Shown here: positions 14,501 through 25,675 of the stretch, piece after piece | Position numbering within the stretch: position 1 is the first letter of the stretch | Layout of the letters: the number at the start of each line of letters is the position of its first letter | Source: Rhynchospora pubera | Lineage: Eukaryota; Streptophyta; Magnoliopsida; Poales; Cyperaceae | Assembly: GCA_028095005.1 (NCBI GenBank) | Contig: CM051462.1 | Coordinates: forward strand, 126,470,752 to 126,534,751 | Direction of reading: 5' to 3' | DNA length: 64,000 bases | The notes under the pieces: model-generated | Databases searched by the model: none | The model's input: only the letters and a program-made list of their open reading frames with translations | Told to the model about the DNA's origin: nothing | Program-made: the position numbers and the translations under genes

Positions 14501-14721
14501 TACTTATGCGTATCCGGATCATACAAAATCCAACAATACCAAAAATGAATCGACACAACCATGAACTTGATCCCAACGACCTGGTCAAGATCAAGTCGAC
14601 TCAAGTCTGACAAACGAGAGATCCCCATCATAACATAGCTCAATTAAACTATTAATAATACCTTAAGCGAGGTAGAATTAGAAGGAGAATTGGAAGAAGA
14701 ACCCGATCTGGGGCTACCCAT
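5567..14721 (-). CDS. VLN4: Villin (VLN4/VLN5 type), actin-binding gelsolin-repeat protein with headpiece, 22 exons
   Basis: Villins bind, cap, bundle and sever F-actin under Ca2+ control in the cytoplasm. Exons in transcript order: 14721-14662, 14263-14145, 14011-13912, 13519-13451, 13057-12815, 12257-12080, 11969-11837, 11568-11406, 10980-10833, 10670-10570, 10430-10275, 10192-10124, 10017-9949, 9829-9692, 9400-9272, 9173-9026, 8574-8423, 8189-8064, 7846-7781, 7691-7370, 7034-6859, 5680-5567. They sum to 2979 nt, 992 residues, with every phase agreeing. Six gelsolin repeats run from DPAFQGAGQKAGLEIWRIEN through WLGKDTSQDEAG and CTGNLEVWRVNG to FFTRFFKWDSAKS. A Ser/Arg-rich linker (RSRSVSFSPERVRVRGRSPA) follows, then the headpiece YPYDRLK...EKFGMTKGAFSKLPKWKQ. 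The linker and headpiece match the VLN4/5 clade. Starting at the usual MSVS methionine (14197) gives 951 residues; an upstream in-frame ATG adds 41. Introns 5 and 8 use GC donors. No defect seen. Confidence 0.95.
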
Positions 14722-15019
14722 ATCGATTCTTTTCACAACAGATAGATTCTCTTTTCGCTTCAAAATTGGTATGCAACCAGGTTTCATCCCAGTTACCCTT
14801 CCTTTTTTTTCTCTTTTTTTCTTTTTTAATTTTCAAAATTAAGGAACCCACGTCTCACCACGACCAACGCTTAATTATTATTTTTCATCATTGTAATATT
14901 GCAATAATAAAAAATTAAAACCATGATTTGGTCTCACCTTGTGTTTTTCAAATGGGCTAGGAGAAGACAATTCGGTCGAAATTGATGGAAAGGAACGTAA
15001 GAGAAACGGATTGGAGGTT

Positions 15020-15052
<33 letters not shown>

Positions 15053-15087
15053 AAATGCCAGGCGCGAGAAAAAGGGTGAGGTGTCAA
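14722..15087 (-). promoter_or_regulatory. 5' leader and proximal promoter region of the villin gene
   Basis: On the minus strand this stretch is CT-rich, with a (CT)12 microsatellite (15021-15044 on the plus strand reads GAGAGA...) and TTTCTCTTTT runs close to the start codon, typical of plant 5' leaders. An apparent minus-strand ORF here is low-complexity Ser/Leu and not a gene. No convincing TATA box was assigned. Confidence 0.45.
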
Positions 15088-15921
15088 TTATAAAATAATA
15101 CAAGGTTATTTACGGATAAAGAAAGCATGAGGAGCGCATCATCATGGAACATGGATGGGAGTGACCGAGTGAGCGTGCCAGTCACTATGGCACAAGAACT
15201 TTGCAACTTTAGCAGGAGAGACCTTCGGTTTTCTCACATTTTGTTCTTATGTACAGTCTGGATTCTTTGCCTAGGAGGTTACGAATGCAATTATTTCCCA
15301 AATTATCTTTTTTTTTTCTTTCATGTCGTTTCTTGCACTATTAAACTGAAGTTGATGAGGCATAAAATTTAGAATATTTAATTATTATGTGTTGGATATA
15401 TTAGGCTGGAATGGGTTCTATTGTTATATTATTTTTCCTTTTTGTTGCTGTTGTGTGAAATAGTGCAGTGAATACATGCAGACCTTAAATAAGAAATTTG
15501 AATATATATTGTCATTCCGGAATTCTAAGTGATAGACCGATAGAGTCCAGAATTCAGTTGTGTCTTTCATGCAATAAAAAAAAATAATAATTGATTCTTT
15601 GTGGACTAACTCCTAGAGGAAAGCATGTAAACAACTTTGATGTACTTGGGTTGGTTCTGGAGGTGGCACAGGAATGGGGACCAAAAAATAATTATGCCCT
15701 TATAATTCGTAGTTAAAATGTATGTTTCGCGCAAGCAACAAATTGATAAAATGATAATACAAAATGTCCCCTTAATTGGGTAACTGACGACCAGTAGATG
15801 CTGTGCACATTCTATTTTCGGTAAGTTTTGGAGCTTTATTTTATGTTTGGACGATATCACGTAGGGTTCTCTGCCGTACGATTTTGACACTACAAGTTCC
15901 AAGAATTTTCTTACTCGGAGG

Positions 15922-16068
15922 ATGCGTTTGGATAGGTGTGGGAAGAAAGGAAGAAGTGAAAAGAAATATTGGAAAGTGTGTAACTTTGTGAAGAGTTTGG
16001 ATTGTTTATAATTTTTTTTCTTCTTCTTCCTTCTTCTTCTTCTTTCTTCCAACAATCCAAACACACCC
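15922..16068. mobile_element. MITE, GTTTGGAT family, copy 3
   Basis: Left end GGATGCGTTTGGATAGGTGT, right end AACAATCCAAACACACCC. The interior (GTGGGAAGAAAGGAAG, then TGTGTAACTTTGTGAAGAGT) is nearly the same as copy 1 at 4626. Confidence 0.6.
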
Positions 16069-16557
16069 GGAGATAATTCAAAATTCACGTTGGAATATGT
16101 ATCTAAAATATTTATTTTCTCAACTTTGCAATCTATATTGTGCTCATCTAAATTTTATAGTTTTTTTTTACATAAACTTGACAGACTGTCAACTGTGATT
16201 TTTTTTTCCCAATTTTTGATGTATATAATCGAATAATCCAAGCTGGAGTCGTAGCAGCTACTTCACTGCCACCCAAAAAATTGTAAAAGAAATTACATCA
16301 ACGGAAGAGGCACTCTTATGGGGTTTATGATTAAATTGATGAAATTGAAAAGAGAACAATTAGTGTTATACAGACAAACAGAGACAACAGATTATATCAA
16401 ATAATAAATATTTCGTTAGTGAAGGAAGGGCTCAATTTTTCTTTTATATAATTGTTGATTGTAGATAGATTTTGAATGCATCTCTTAAATAGAAAAGGCC
16501 GTATTTTAAATAATAAATATATTAGACGTGATTCTCATAATAATAACGAGCAAGTTT

Positions 16558-16965
16558 AAGTGCCACCATTTTGAATGTCACAAGTTGCCGTAACTTTATA
16601 TTTCATCAATATTTAAAAATTTTAAAATTCAAACGCAAAATTTGAACATTTGATCTTGTTCAATTTAGCGAGCGATGTATATATAAATTTTTATAAATTT
16701 TGGAGGAGATTTGATAATTGATCAAGTGACCAAATGATGAATGTGTTAGAATTAATTTGTCATAATTAACCAGATTCGTTCATTTTTTGACCATTTAATC
16801 GAGTATTAAACCAACTCGAAGTTTAATAAAACTTATATAGATACACATCACTTGTTAAAATTGAACAAGATCAACGGTTGAATTCAATGTTTGAATTTTA
16901 AAAAAAAATTAATATTAATAAAATAAAATATTGTGACAACTTATGGCACCGTAACTTGCTAAAAA
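16558..16965. repeat. Fold-back element
   Basis: Inverted arms: AAGTGCCACC...GTCACAAGTTGCCG on the left and TGTGACAACTTATGGCAC on the right, with further pairing inside (TTGATCTTGTTCAAT with ATTGAACAAGATCAA). Boundaries are approximate. Confidence 0.5.
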
Positions 16966-17084
16966 ATAATACATCCAGTTGCGTAAATTTGAGAGCACAA
17001 ATTATTATATACCAAATCAATGGAAGAAATAAATAATTCATGCAGTACGAGTTCTTCTCACTACGCCAAATAAAATTAATAGTA

Positions 17085-17632
17085 CCGGTTTTTTTCCTAT
17101 CATTAGTACCGGTTTTGCAGCGGTACTAATAATAGGGGGTACTAAAATCAATAAAAAACCGGTACTAATAAGCCGGTACTAGGAGGCTTAGGAAAGTGGC
17201 GGCAAGCACTATTAGTACCGGTTTTTTATAAAAAACCGGTACTAAAAATATTATATTTAGTACCGGTTTTTTATAAAAAACCGGTACTAATTTAATTTAA
17301 AAAAACCGCAATTTTTTTATTCAATTTAGTACCGGTTTTTTATAAAAAACCGGTACTATTTTAATTAAAAACCGAAAATTTTTTATTCAATTTAGTACCG
17401 GTTTTTTATAAAAAACCGGTACTAAATTAATTAAAAAAACCGAAATTTTTTTTTATTCAATTTAGTACCGGTTTTTTATAAAAAACCGGTACTAAATTAA
17501 TTAAAAAAACCGAAATTTTTTTATTCAATTTAGTACCGGTTTTTTATAAAAAACCGGTACTAAATTAATTAAAAAAACCGAAATTTTTTAATCAATTTAG
17601 TACCGGTTTTTTATAAAAAACCGGTACTAAAT
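17085..17632. repeat. CACTA left subterminal array of palindromic AGTACCGG units
   Basis: After a short run of single AGTACCGG boxes come seven 30-bp palindromes (first at 17214), each AGTACCGGTTTTTTA followed directly by its reverse complement. They repeat every 45-72 bp with AT-rich spacers (AATTAATTAAAAAAACCG). Such subterminal repeats are the usual transposase-binding region of CACTA elements; here each unit is itself a perfect 15-bp-stem hairpin. Confidence 0.9.
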
Positions 17633-18348
17633 GAATTAAAAAAAATAAAAAAAGATAATTCTTGAACAATTGGTCCTTAGAGATGCATTGGCGCAAACAG
17701 TGAGTGTGTGGTTTCCATCTTTCAATCCAGTGTATGTAACTTGAGTAGATCTACACTCTGTTGAGCTAGAATTGTCGAGCTGCGCAGATTAATTATTTCA
17801 ACAATATAATATAAGTTAACCAAAGGTATTTTAAATTTAAAAAGGGATGGAAAATTAATTTTACTGAGACAAATTAAGCACCCATTCATGGCATAGTAGA
17901 TAGAATTGGGTTGCAAATGCACATTTTGAGAAACTTAAATGATGCATCAAAAGATGAACTGCCAAATTTCGAAATGCCAAAACCATAAGATTGGATATTT
18001 GGATACATGCATGCAAACAAAAGTCTATGCATGTGCGCTGAACTTTGGGAGGATCAATAGATAATTGAATGCAAACACCCTTGCAGTTTCTTTATTGAAA
18101 TGCCAACCGTGTGGTGCTCTAAATGTAACTTAATTTCATAAACTGGCGAATCCTGGTTTTTTGGAGTTTGAAGTGACTCAATGGTGTACAAACTACAAAG
18201 TACAAATTATCACCAAATCAATTTGATTAAATGTGTATACATTGGAAGAATAATCAAGTTAAAAAAATACTTATGACAAAGATTGACATTTTACACCATT
18301 CAGGAAAAACTAATGAAAAGTCAGAAAATTAAAGAAGTAACCTCAAAC

Positions 18349-18606
18349 TTAAGTAGCTAAAACATTCAAAAACCAAGTAAAAGGAAAGAAACGAACCTGA
18401 CATTTTATATCACAATTGAAGCAAAGAAGCCCAGTGTTTGAATCTCTGACCTCAAAGTCAAAACTTGCTGTTGCTAAATTAGAGAATGCCTTAGGGGCCT
18501 TCAAGAAATTTATGGTCAACTTTGCAGCAGCGTGCTTTTCAGGTATACGGAGGCTGAGAGAGACGTGTGCTAAAGGTGCTGAGGCGGAGGCGCCGCGATC
18601 AACCAA
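18349..18606 (-). pseudogene. Probable captured host-gene fragment inside the CACTA element
   Basis: On the minus strand the stretch from about 18740 reads like the 5' end of a plant gene: an AAACCCTAG motif, a CT-rich leader, then an open frame with KLTINFLKAPKAFSNLATAS, FDFEVRDSN and a CFNCDIKCQ cysteine cluster ending at a CAG|GT-like donor near 18395. The FLKxPxAFSxLxxAxFxFEV...C..C...C pattern resembles, from memory, a repeat in large plant Ig-like membrane proteins of unknown role. No ATG opens this frame, so it is not a functional gene. Capture is inferred from composition and context. Confidence 0.4.
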
Positions 18607-18784
18607 TCAGGGTTAGAGGAGAAAAGGGAGCACGATTTGTAGAGAGGAGGAGGAGGAGAGAGAGCGACAACTAAGGTGACTTGAGGAGTGAGGATAGTTA
18701 GCTAATCTCTAGTTTTCTCTAGGGTTTATATTGATCTGGCGACCAAAAAACAATTTTTAAAAATAAAAAAAACAATTTTTAATT

Positions 18785-19412
18785 TAGTACCGGTTTTTTA
18801 TAAAAAACCGGTACTAAAAATAAATATATTAGTACCGGTTTTTTATAAAAAACCGGTACTAAAAATCGCTTAAAAATAAAAAAACCGTTATATTTTTAGT
18901 ACCGGTTTTTTATAAAAAACCGGTACTAAAAATCGCTTAAAAATAAAAAAACCGTTATATTTTTAGTACCGGTTTTTTATAAAAAACCGGTACTAAAAAT
19001 CAATTAATTAGTACCGGTTTTTTATAAAAAACCGGTACTAAAATATAACGGTTTTTTTTATTCTTTAAATATTTAGTACCGGTTTTTTATAAAAAACCGG
19101 CAGTAATTAATTGATTTTTAGTACCGGTTTTTTTATAAAAAACCGGTACTAAAAATATAACGGTTTTTTTTAATAAATTCAAACCTTTAGTACCGGTTTT
19201 TTATAAAAAACCGGTACTAAAAATCAATTAATTAGTACCGGTTTTTTATAAAAAACCGGTACTAAAATAAAAACGTTTTTTTTATTTTTTTAGACGATTT
19301 TTAGTACCGGTTTTTTTAAAAAACCGGTACTAAATAATATATCTGACAATTACGAAAATGCCATGATTTATTATTAGTACCGGTTTTCTTAAAAACCGGT
19401 ACTAATGAGCCG
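18785..19412. repeat. CACTA right subterminal array of palindromic AGTACCGG units
   Basis: About eleven palindromic units, the same 30-bp AGTACCGG hairpin as the left array, spaced by AAAATCGCTTAAAAATAAA or AAAATCAATTAATT. One unit (near 19080) is damaged to CGGCAGTAA and the two last are shortened. Spacers differ from the left array, so the two arrays grew independently. Confidence 0.88.
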
Positions 19413-20243
19413 GTACTAATAATCTTTTTTGTTGTAGTGTCTACAGAGGATCCATACCGATTGCCGTGTTGCAAGTCGACAGATATGTTTGTATCACACT
19501 CATTGTTCAGAAGAAAATGTGGACTGGACACAATAAATCCAGAAAAATACTGTACTTTTAACTTCAACTTATGATATTTTGTAAGAGATAAGATTTTAAG
19601 AATTTTTCCCAAATGGAATTTAGGGTTGCCATAATAATTTTTTATTTGATTTTTAGGACTCGGAACAGGTTCAAACGAGTATACACATGCAAGACACGAT
19701 TCTAATTTCGGTTCTTATTTCGTCTTCAAAATATTTTTGTAATCCGAAGCATACAAATTTTTGCGTTTGCTGAATGCTCATTATCATATTTATGCATGTA
19801 CTTTTATTTTTCTCTTGATCGTGCATGATATGATATGTTAAAACAACAACGTGGACATTGGAATTGGACATACAAACCTTGAGGAGGAAGCAAGAGAAAA
19901 AAATCTGATCGAGATATTATATTAATAAACTTAATCACTATAGTCGTATTAAAATAATTAGCACGCATGCTCGTGATGGGGATATAGATAATATCATATA
20001 TAAAAGGCTGTTTTGAAAGAGTTAAAATAAAAGGCCTACTTAAAAACACAATCTTTACATCGGAAGAAGTATAGCACACAACATGTTTTGTTAATCAATT
20101 ATTAATTGGTAAAAAATTGCAAAAAATAGAAAAAAAAATAGATGAAAATTGAAAGCGACTTGAAAGGCCGGCCACCGGCCACAAAAAGGAGCCCGGAGGA
20201 TAGGAGGAAGATTGAACAGTAGGTCCCAAGCAAGAGGATCCAA

Positions 20244-20320
20244 CCACGTGCTCGTTTTTAAAAGGTACATCTCTCTGTTTGCTGTTTGGGCATCGTGAAC
20301 TGTCTAATTAACACGTGGCA
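20244..20320. promoter_or_regulatory. Pair of G-box/ABRE-like CACGTG motifs
   Basis: CCACGTGC at about 20246 and ACACGTGGC at about 20312, 66 bp apart, just after a GGCCGGCCACCGGCC palindrome at 20167. G-boxes are bound by plant bZIP and bHLH factors. No gene start could be tied to them, so their role here is unknown. Confidence 0.3.
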
Positions 20321-20769
20321 ATATATGTGTTAATTTAGGCGGGTGTTGTAAGCTTGAACTAGCATGCCGGATTTAAAAGAAATTACCTGGAAACCAAAAT
20401 GAAATTGTGGGAGCAGAAACAGAAGGGTGTCTTGGGGCCGCAGAGCTCCCATTGTTTTAGGAATTAGGACTGATTTGTTGAGAAGAAATAATTAAATAAG
20501 AAACTATTTTAGGATAAAAAAGTAGAAATTGTTTTTTTTTTTAGGAAAAAGAGCATTTACCTTTTACGCTGTTGGTAGAAACTAGACGTCTAGACGTTCC
20601 CTACACAAGAATAACAGTAAAATTGTACAAGTCCATAAATGGACTGAAAAACTCTTGCAAAAACAAGAAATCAATAGGGATACAATTACATCATTCTCTC
20701 CCCACAAATCAACAAAATTACAAATGATTATTTGAATCAAATAATGATAGAGTCAAACGTATTTAATAC

Positions 20770-21090
20770 TTGTGTCCATCAACCGTGATCAGATTTCAAT
20801 TATGAGTTGCAAATTATCGTTGTGTTTTTCAAATTAAAAATTTACTAGGAGCCAAATTTTATATTTTTCGATTTTTTTTACTATTCTTTTAGGTTTTACA
20901 AAATCAATTGATCAATAGAATACGAATCATCCAATAATAATATTTTTGTAAAGATTTTGTAAAATAACTAATGTTTTTTTTTAAATATAAAATTTAGTCT
21001 CTAATGAAACTTCAATATAAATAATACAACAAGTTGTTTGGATCAGTCATTTGCAACTTGAGTCTTGAGATATTATGATCGTGTTTGGTG
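20770..21090. repeat. Fold-back element, ACTATT-core type
   Basis: Inverted segments ATGAGTTGCAAATTATC / GTCATTTGCAACTTGAG and AGGAGCCAAATTTTATATTT / AAATATAAAATTTAGTCTC flank a core with TTTTTTTACTATTCTTTT. It resembles the cores at 3030, 38313 and 61893. Boundaries approximate. Confidence 0.5.
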
Positions 21091-21695
21091 GACTCATCCG
21101 TCAACACACGTTTTAACTCTAGTATTATTCAAATTATATTCGTATTAAGATAATTAAAGTTGAGAAAATTGAATTTTCTTCTTAATTTATGTCCTTGAAA
21201 TTTTATAAATTCGAAACATTTGTGTCGCCATAAATAATGAAAAGTCATTCTACAATTATCATTTAATTATGTATTTTCTCCGACTTTGGGAATTCGTCAA
21301 TGTGAATATCACATGTGTAGTTCATTCAGGTCAAATTTCAAATATTGTCCAGAACTCTCCGAAAGAAAAAGAACAAAAGAATGTAATGAATTTTTTGAAG
21401 GAAGACGAGCAGGTGGGTTGAAAGAACAATCTTTCGCATTGTCAGCGAAAAAAAAAAAAAAAAAACCAATTTACAAGTCTGGAATCTGGGATACACACTA
21501 AATTCTTAATATTTTTGGTACGGATATGTTATTAATTTCAGGTACAAATTTTAAGTTCCCCATGAAAATTTAATATTTTGTACGACGAAGTCAAACCTTG
21601 CATTTATATACAGATTGTGTAAGATTGCTTAAATCCATTGTGGTCTCATGCAAACGCAAAATAAATAAGAGTATAGTTCTATTCTCTATTATTTT

Positions 21696-21914
21696 GGTGT
21701 GTTTGGATGAGCCGTGAATAAGAAATAGGAATAAGAAATTTCGGACGGCGTGCTTATTCTCATTTTTGTGCAAACCAAACAACACAAGAATAAGGAATTT
21801 GGACCCTTATTCCTATACTAACAAAGTCATTCTATAAGAATAAGAAATTTGGACAAACACGCATACCGAAATTCCTTATTCTTATTTCTTATTCACGGCT
21901 CATCTAAACACACC
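21696..21914. mobile_element. MITE with long inverted repeats (GGTGTGTTTGGATGAGCCGT family)
   Basis: A 219-bp fold-back: left GGTGTGTTTGGATGAGCCGT, right ACGGCTCATCTAAACACACC, and most of the inside also pairs (GAATAAGAAATAGGAATAAG with CTTATTCTTATTTCTTATTC). Non-coding. Confidence 0.75.
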
Positions 21915-22090
21915 CTTTTTAAAGATCATAGATAAGGTATAAGAGGTATAATTAAGAGAGAACACACAACTCAAATACATTGTTATCTATTATATTCAAT
22001 GCACCATCCAAATATAATTGGAGAATAAAGTATAAGCTCTATATTCTATCAAAAAATATATCCGCTCTTCCCTCTTTCTTATTCTCTATA

Positions 22091-22204
22091 GTTCCGTTTG
22101 GATAAAGTGTGAAAAGAAGGAAAGAAGAAAATAAGAGAATAAATTTATTATAAACAATCCAAACTATTTTTGTTTATAGTTGTGCAACCAAACACACTTT
22201 ACAC
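22091..22204. mobile_element. Short MITE, GTTTGGAT family, copy 4
   Basis: Starts GTTCCGTTTGGATAAAGTGT and ends AAACACACTTTACAC, with AAGAAGGAAAGAAG inside as in the copies at 4626 and 15922. Diverged at its right end. Confidence 0.5.
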
Positions 22205-23912
22205 TTATACTAGAGTTGACATAAAAATGTAGCAGAAGTTCCAATTTCTCAATTTCAAAGGGTTTACTCGTAAAATAGTTTTTCGCGAAGTTGGAAAGTT
22301 AGTAAAAAAGAGCGCCGAGATCGGAAGGGGAAGAAACGAATAAAAAAGCGGTCAACGGAAACATTAATATCTCACTCGCAGATCACGGCTTACATTGTCA
22401 GTTCTGGAGTCTCGACACGGTCACCCAAAAACGCATCCAAGAGCTTAGTATTCGGAAAAAATTGTGCACCTTGTCTAACTTTTTCTACTTTAAAATTTAG
22501 ATTTAATGACCATGTCTGCTTTTTTTTTTTGTTCGTGAATAATAACCATGTCTGCTGAAGATTGGAAAGTAAAGTAACCTTACCATTTCTTTTCTTCTTT
22601 ACAAATACTTCTGCTTACGGTGATTTTTAAACAAATTGACAGCGTGTTATAGGCTTATAGCCCCATCGTTCTTCCGTGCGAAATGGACACTACCAGTACA
22701 AATCAAATGACGAGGACAGAATTATTATATTTTATGAATGTTAATTATTTGGATCTTATTAGTCATATTAAATTGTCAAATATTCTAATCAATCCGATTT
22801 TTTTTACTTATCTTGTTCGGATAATTTATATATTTTATGAAGATGTGTGTTTTATAGGAAAAATGATTCAAAGTTTTATAATCCTTACGAAACAATTGAT
22901 TGTGGTCGATTTGTCTTGAAAATTACTTGTTAGAAGAGCACAGATTACTTGCATTTAATTATTATATATACATTGGTTGATATTTTCAAACATACTGTTC
23001 AAAGTAAGCAAAAGTTATAGATGTGCATTTATTTTAAAAATTGTCGTTGTATTTTTTATTATTTAAATATGATGTGTATTAAGTTTAGACTAATGTAAAC
23101 GTCATCTTATTATCTATTAACCAAATAATAAGAAATTTAAGCGAAGGAGTTATAATTCTTTCTTTTTTATATATGACCACATAAATTTTATATTGACTCA
23201 ATTTTAATGTACACATTTTGTTAAATGATAACGAATACTTATCTTTTGTGATTTGAAGGATACTTTTCAAAATGTTAAATGTATTTATCTCAATAGAAAG
23301 TGAACTAAACTAGATTGACTACAATGTGCTCCAATGAATTTCACGGACTTGTATTATCGAAATAGAATTTTTTCCTTTTTCAAATCTTATGATCGAAATC
23401 GAGAATGGAGTCGCAGGAGAATTCATTTGGCGAGAGTCAGTGAGAAATTTTTAGCCCCGTAAATTTCCTTCCAAAATCAAGAAATTTAAAGAAAATTCAT
23501 TTTGGCCGTTGGATATCTTCTCTTTTTTCGCTGGGCGATTGAACTCTCGCAATTTTTTCCAAGCCAATCGTCTAAAACGACTTAACGTAAGGTTTCTTCT
23601 TTTTTCTCTTTTTTTTTTTCTTTTCGCGCTTGTTTGTGGTTCTCATCAGAGCCTAAGTGCATGTATGAAGTTTCCAGAATCAACTTCAACAAAATTTCGA
23701 TTCGTTAATATCATGATTCGATGCATCAGTTTGATTGTTCGATCTACCTTTCTTTGAAGCAACAGAATTATACCATTCCAAAAGAAAAAGAAAACCCAAC
23801 AGCATTGATGTTGTCTTCGCAGATTTCCGGAAATTCCGCCATCAATTTTCATTGCAAAGCAAAGACCTGAATGTTTTTTTTTTTTTTAGTTTTGACCCAA
23901 TTTTCATCCCCC

Positions 23913-25551
23913 TGATATCTCTTATTTATATATATATATTAATCATACTTGGCACCAAAATACTACCCAAACCAATGATATTCACTGCACTTTTGCATTA
24001 TGTTTTGTAAGATTGGACACTGCCGTGGAATTTGACTTGTTTTGTAGGAACATGGTGGATTGGACACAATAATTGCATAAAAGGGATAATTTTTTGGAAT
24101 CAAATGACTAAATGGAATGCATAGCACTGTAGAGCTCATCCTAAGCTTTCCAACGATCTTTGAATCACCTCAATCGGAGTCCGGATGAAGAAATTATGGT
24201 CAAAATACTATCGGTGCGCAGTGCTGGAAAATAATTTCGGTCCGAAATTATTTATTTCGGTCCGAAATTGCGTGAAAAAGTCAGTTTTGGCAAGTTTTGA
24301 AGATGGAAATTTTATTTTATGGTATGATCTCGTGAACCCTTGCCCTAACCTGCCTCCCAAGCCTCCTGCCCGGCCATATATGCACGAAATTACAGAGAGG
24401 AAAGTATGCCACCTTCCATACAATAATTTCCACCTTTTCCACCACCGTTCTCACGCCGAAAGGCGTGGGATTCCACCTCTCGCAGCGGAGCACGTCCATG
24501 GCAGTAACTTTGGAGCGATTCTGGACGCGACGGCGGTAGAACCAATCCAACCACGACTTCGGACGATCGATATCTCGATAGAAGCGATATTTGGTTTATT
24601 CCTTCCTTTTCTCTTGATATTTGATCACATGGAGTTTGTATCTTGCTTTGTTTACATGTTAGGCTAGTTTCTTATGTCTTAGGGCTAGGTAGTAGTTTAG
24701 TTTAGTATTTGTGATGACTTGATGTGATTGGATTATTGCTATGTGATTCTGATGTGTTGAGAATTATTATTTATGCTTAGTTTAATTATTTGTTTCTTTT
24801 ATGTTTACCTTTGGATGAATCGCGACGTCTTTAGGGCAATAAACTAGACTAAACACATAATTGATTAAGTAATTGAGGTAAGCCATACGCTCGAAAGAGG
24901 AGGTTAACTAATCGACCGATAGGTGTAGTTTCTAAACGATCTGAAAGGACTTAGATACCTCTGGAAATCCAACACAAAGAACTTAATTGATTAAATTCTG
25001 ACACGAAAGTTTAGGACTAGTCAATTACGTGGTAAAAATCGAGTTCCAAACCAAGTTTAAAACCAAAATTGCGACGGCTGAGGGTAGGACTTAGGTATGG
25101 TCGACAAGTAACCTTCACATAACCTTACCTAAAAATATCAAGTCAAAATAGAGAGTCTAGAGCACTTTTCGGCACAAAATATATATAAATTTTGGTCCGA
25201 AATTTATAAATTTTGGTCCGAAATTTTTGGTATCACGTGTGAAAATACGTGATAACAACGCTTTAGAGCTAAACTAAATGAACCCAAAACCTTAAGATAT
25301 TCATTTGCATCTGTTTGAGTCCAGAAAACCTTGAAAATCACCAAAAAAATTTATAATACTGGCACTTTAGATAATTGTCTTTTCCATAAAACTCCAAAAA
25401 ATTAATTGTCTAGCTTTCATGAGGAAGTAAAGTCTAGTAATCAGTTGTACCGTCCCTTGGGTTCGACCCTAAAGCTTAACTAAAACGACTAGTGAGGTTA
25501 GCTCTAGGTTATAAATTTATTTGATATCCTAGGTTAAAAAAACCTTCATCA
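23913..25551 (+). repeat. 5' LTR of the Tat-like element
   Basis: Starts TGATATCTCTTATTTATA and ends ACCTTCATCA. Its first 660 bp and last 140 bp are nearly identical to the 3' LTR, but the middle is strongly diverged. It carries two dyad pairs (centres 24241/24261 and 25196/25217). A 160-codon ORF inside (24185-24667) is carried by both LTRs but shows no protein features. Confidence 0.9.
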
Positions 25552-25554
25552 AAT

Positions 25555-25572
25555 TGGCGCCGTTGCCGGGGA
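25555..25572 (+). other. Primer-binding site of the Tat-like element
   Basis: TGGCGCCGTTGCCGGGGA begins three bases after the LTR end. This sequence is known from plant Tat/Athila elements and is usually assigned to a tRNA-Asp 3' end. Confidence 0.85.
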
Positions 25573-25675
25573 CGGTGTTGATATTAGAATTTATTTTAGT
25601 AACGAGAGACTAGATATTGTATCCTTTATTTATTTATTATTGTTAAAAAAAAAGAAAAAAATTATTTGTATCACC

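Larger units (their letters stand above)
15088..17055. other. Intergenic region upstream of the villin gene
   Basis: No protein-like ORF. It contains a GGATGCGTTTGGATAGG MITE (15922-16068) and a longer fold-back element (about 16558-16965), and ends at the CACTA element's target-site duplication. Confidence 0.55.
17059..19439. mobile_element. Non-autonomous CACTA (En/Spm) DNA transposon with hairpin subterminal arrays
   Basis: The left end is CACTACGCCAAATAAAATTA; the right end, read on the minus strand, is CACTACAACAAAAAAGATTA. Both lead within about 30 bp into AGTACCGG repeats. The 3-bp duplication TCT flanks it exactly (17056-17058 and 19440-19442), as expected for CACTA elements. Length is 2381 bp. 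It encodes no transposase. The two ends hold tandem palindromic units and the middle a probable captured gene fragment. Mobilisation would depend on a transposase supplied elsewhere. Confidence 0.92.
19443..23907. other. Intergenic region between the CACTA and Tat-like elements
   Basis: No convincing gene. Contents: two CACGTG-core boxes at 20244-20320, fold-back sequence at about 20770-21090, two MITEs (21696-21914, 22091-22204), and a pyrimidine-rich stretch around 23500-23650 with a short reading frame from an ATG at 23406 that stops after 12 codons. The last may be the leader of an old gene cut by the LTR element, but nothing downstream supports this. Confidence 0.5.

Noticed and set aside
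15606..16088. 160-codon minus-strand ORF
   Set aside because: Runs through a MITE and AT-rich DNA; Lys-rich low-complexity start and no recognisable domain.
17200..19400. Regularly spaced palindromic repeats that look CRISPR-like
   Set aside because: They lie in a plant CACTA transposon with matching termini and target duplication, the spacers are themselves repeated, and no cas-type gene exists here.
24185..24667. 160-codon ORF in the 5' LTR, repeated at 28978-29376 in the 3' LTR
   Set aside because: Carried in LTR sequence with no domain, it ends differently in the two copies and overlaps LTR control sequence; treated as chance.
25455..25475. GGGTTCGACCC, resembling a tRNA T-arm, in both LTRs
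   Set aside because: No matching acceptor stem, D-arm or anticodon arm around it.
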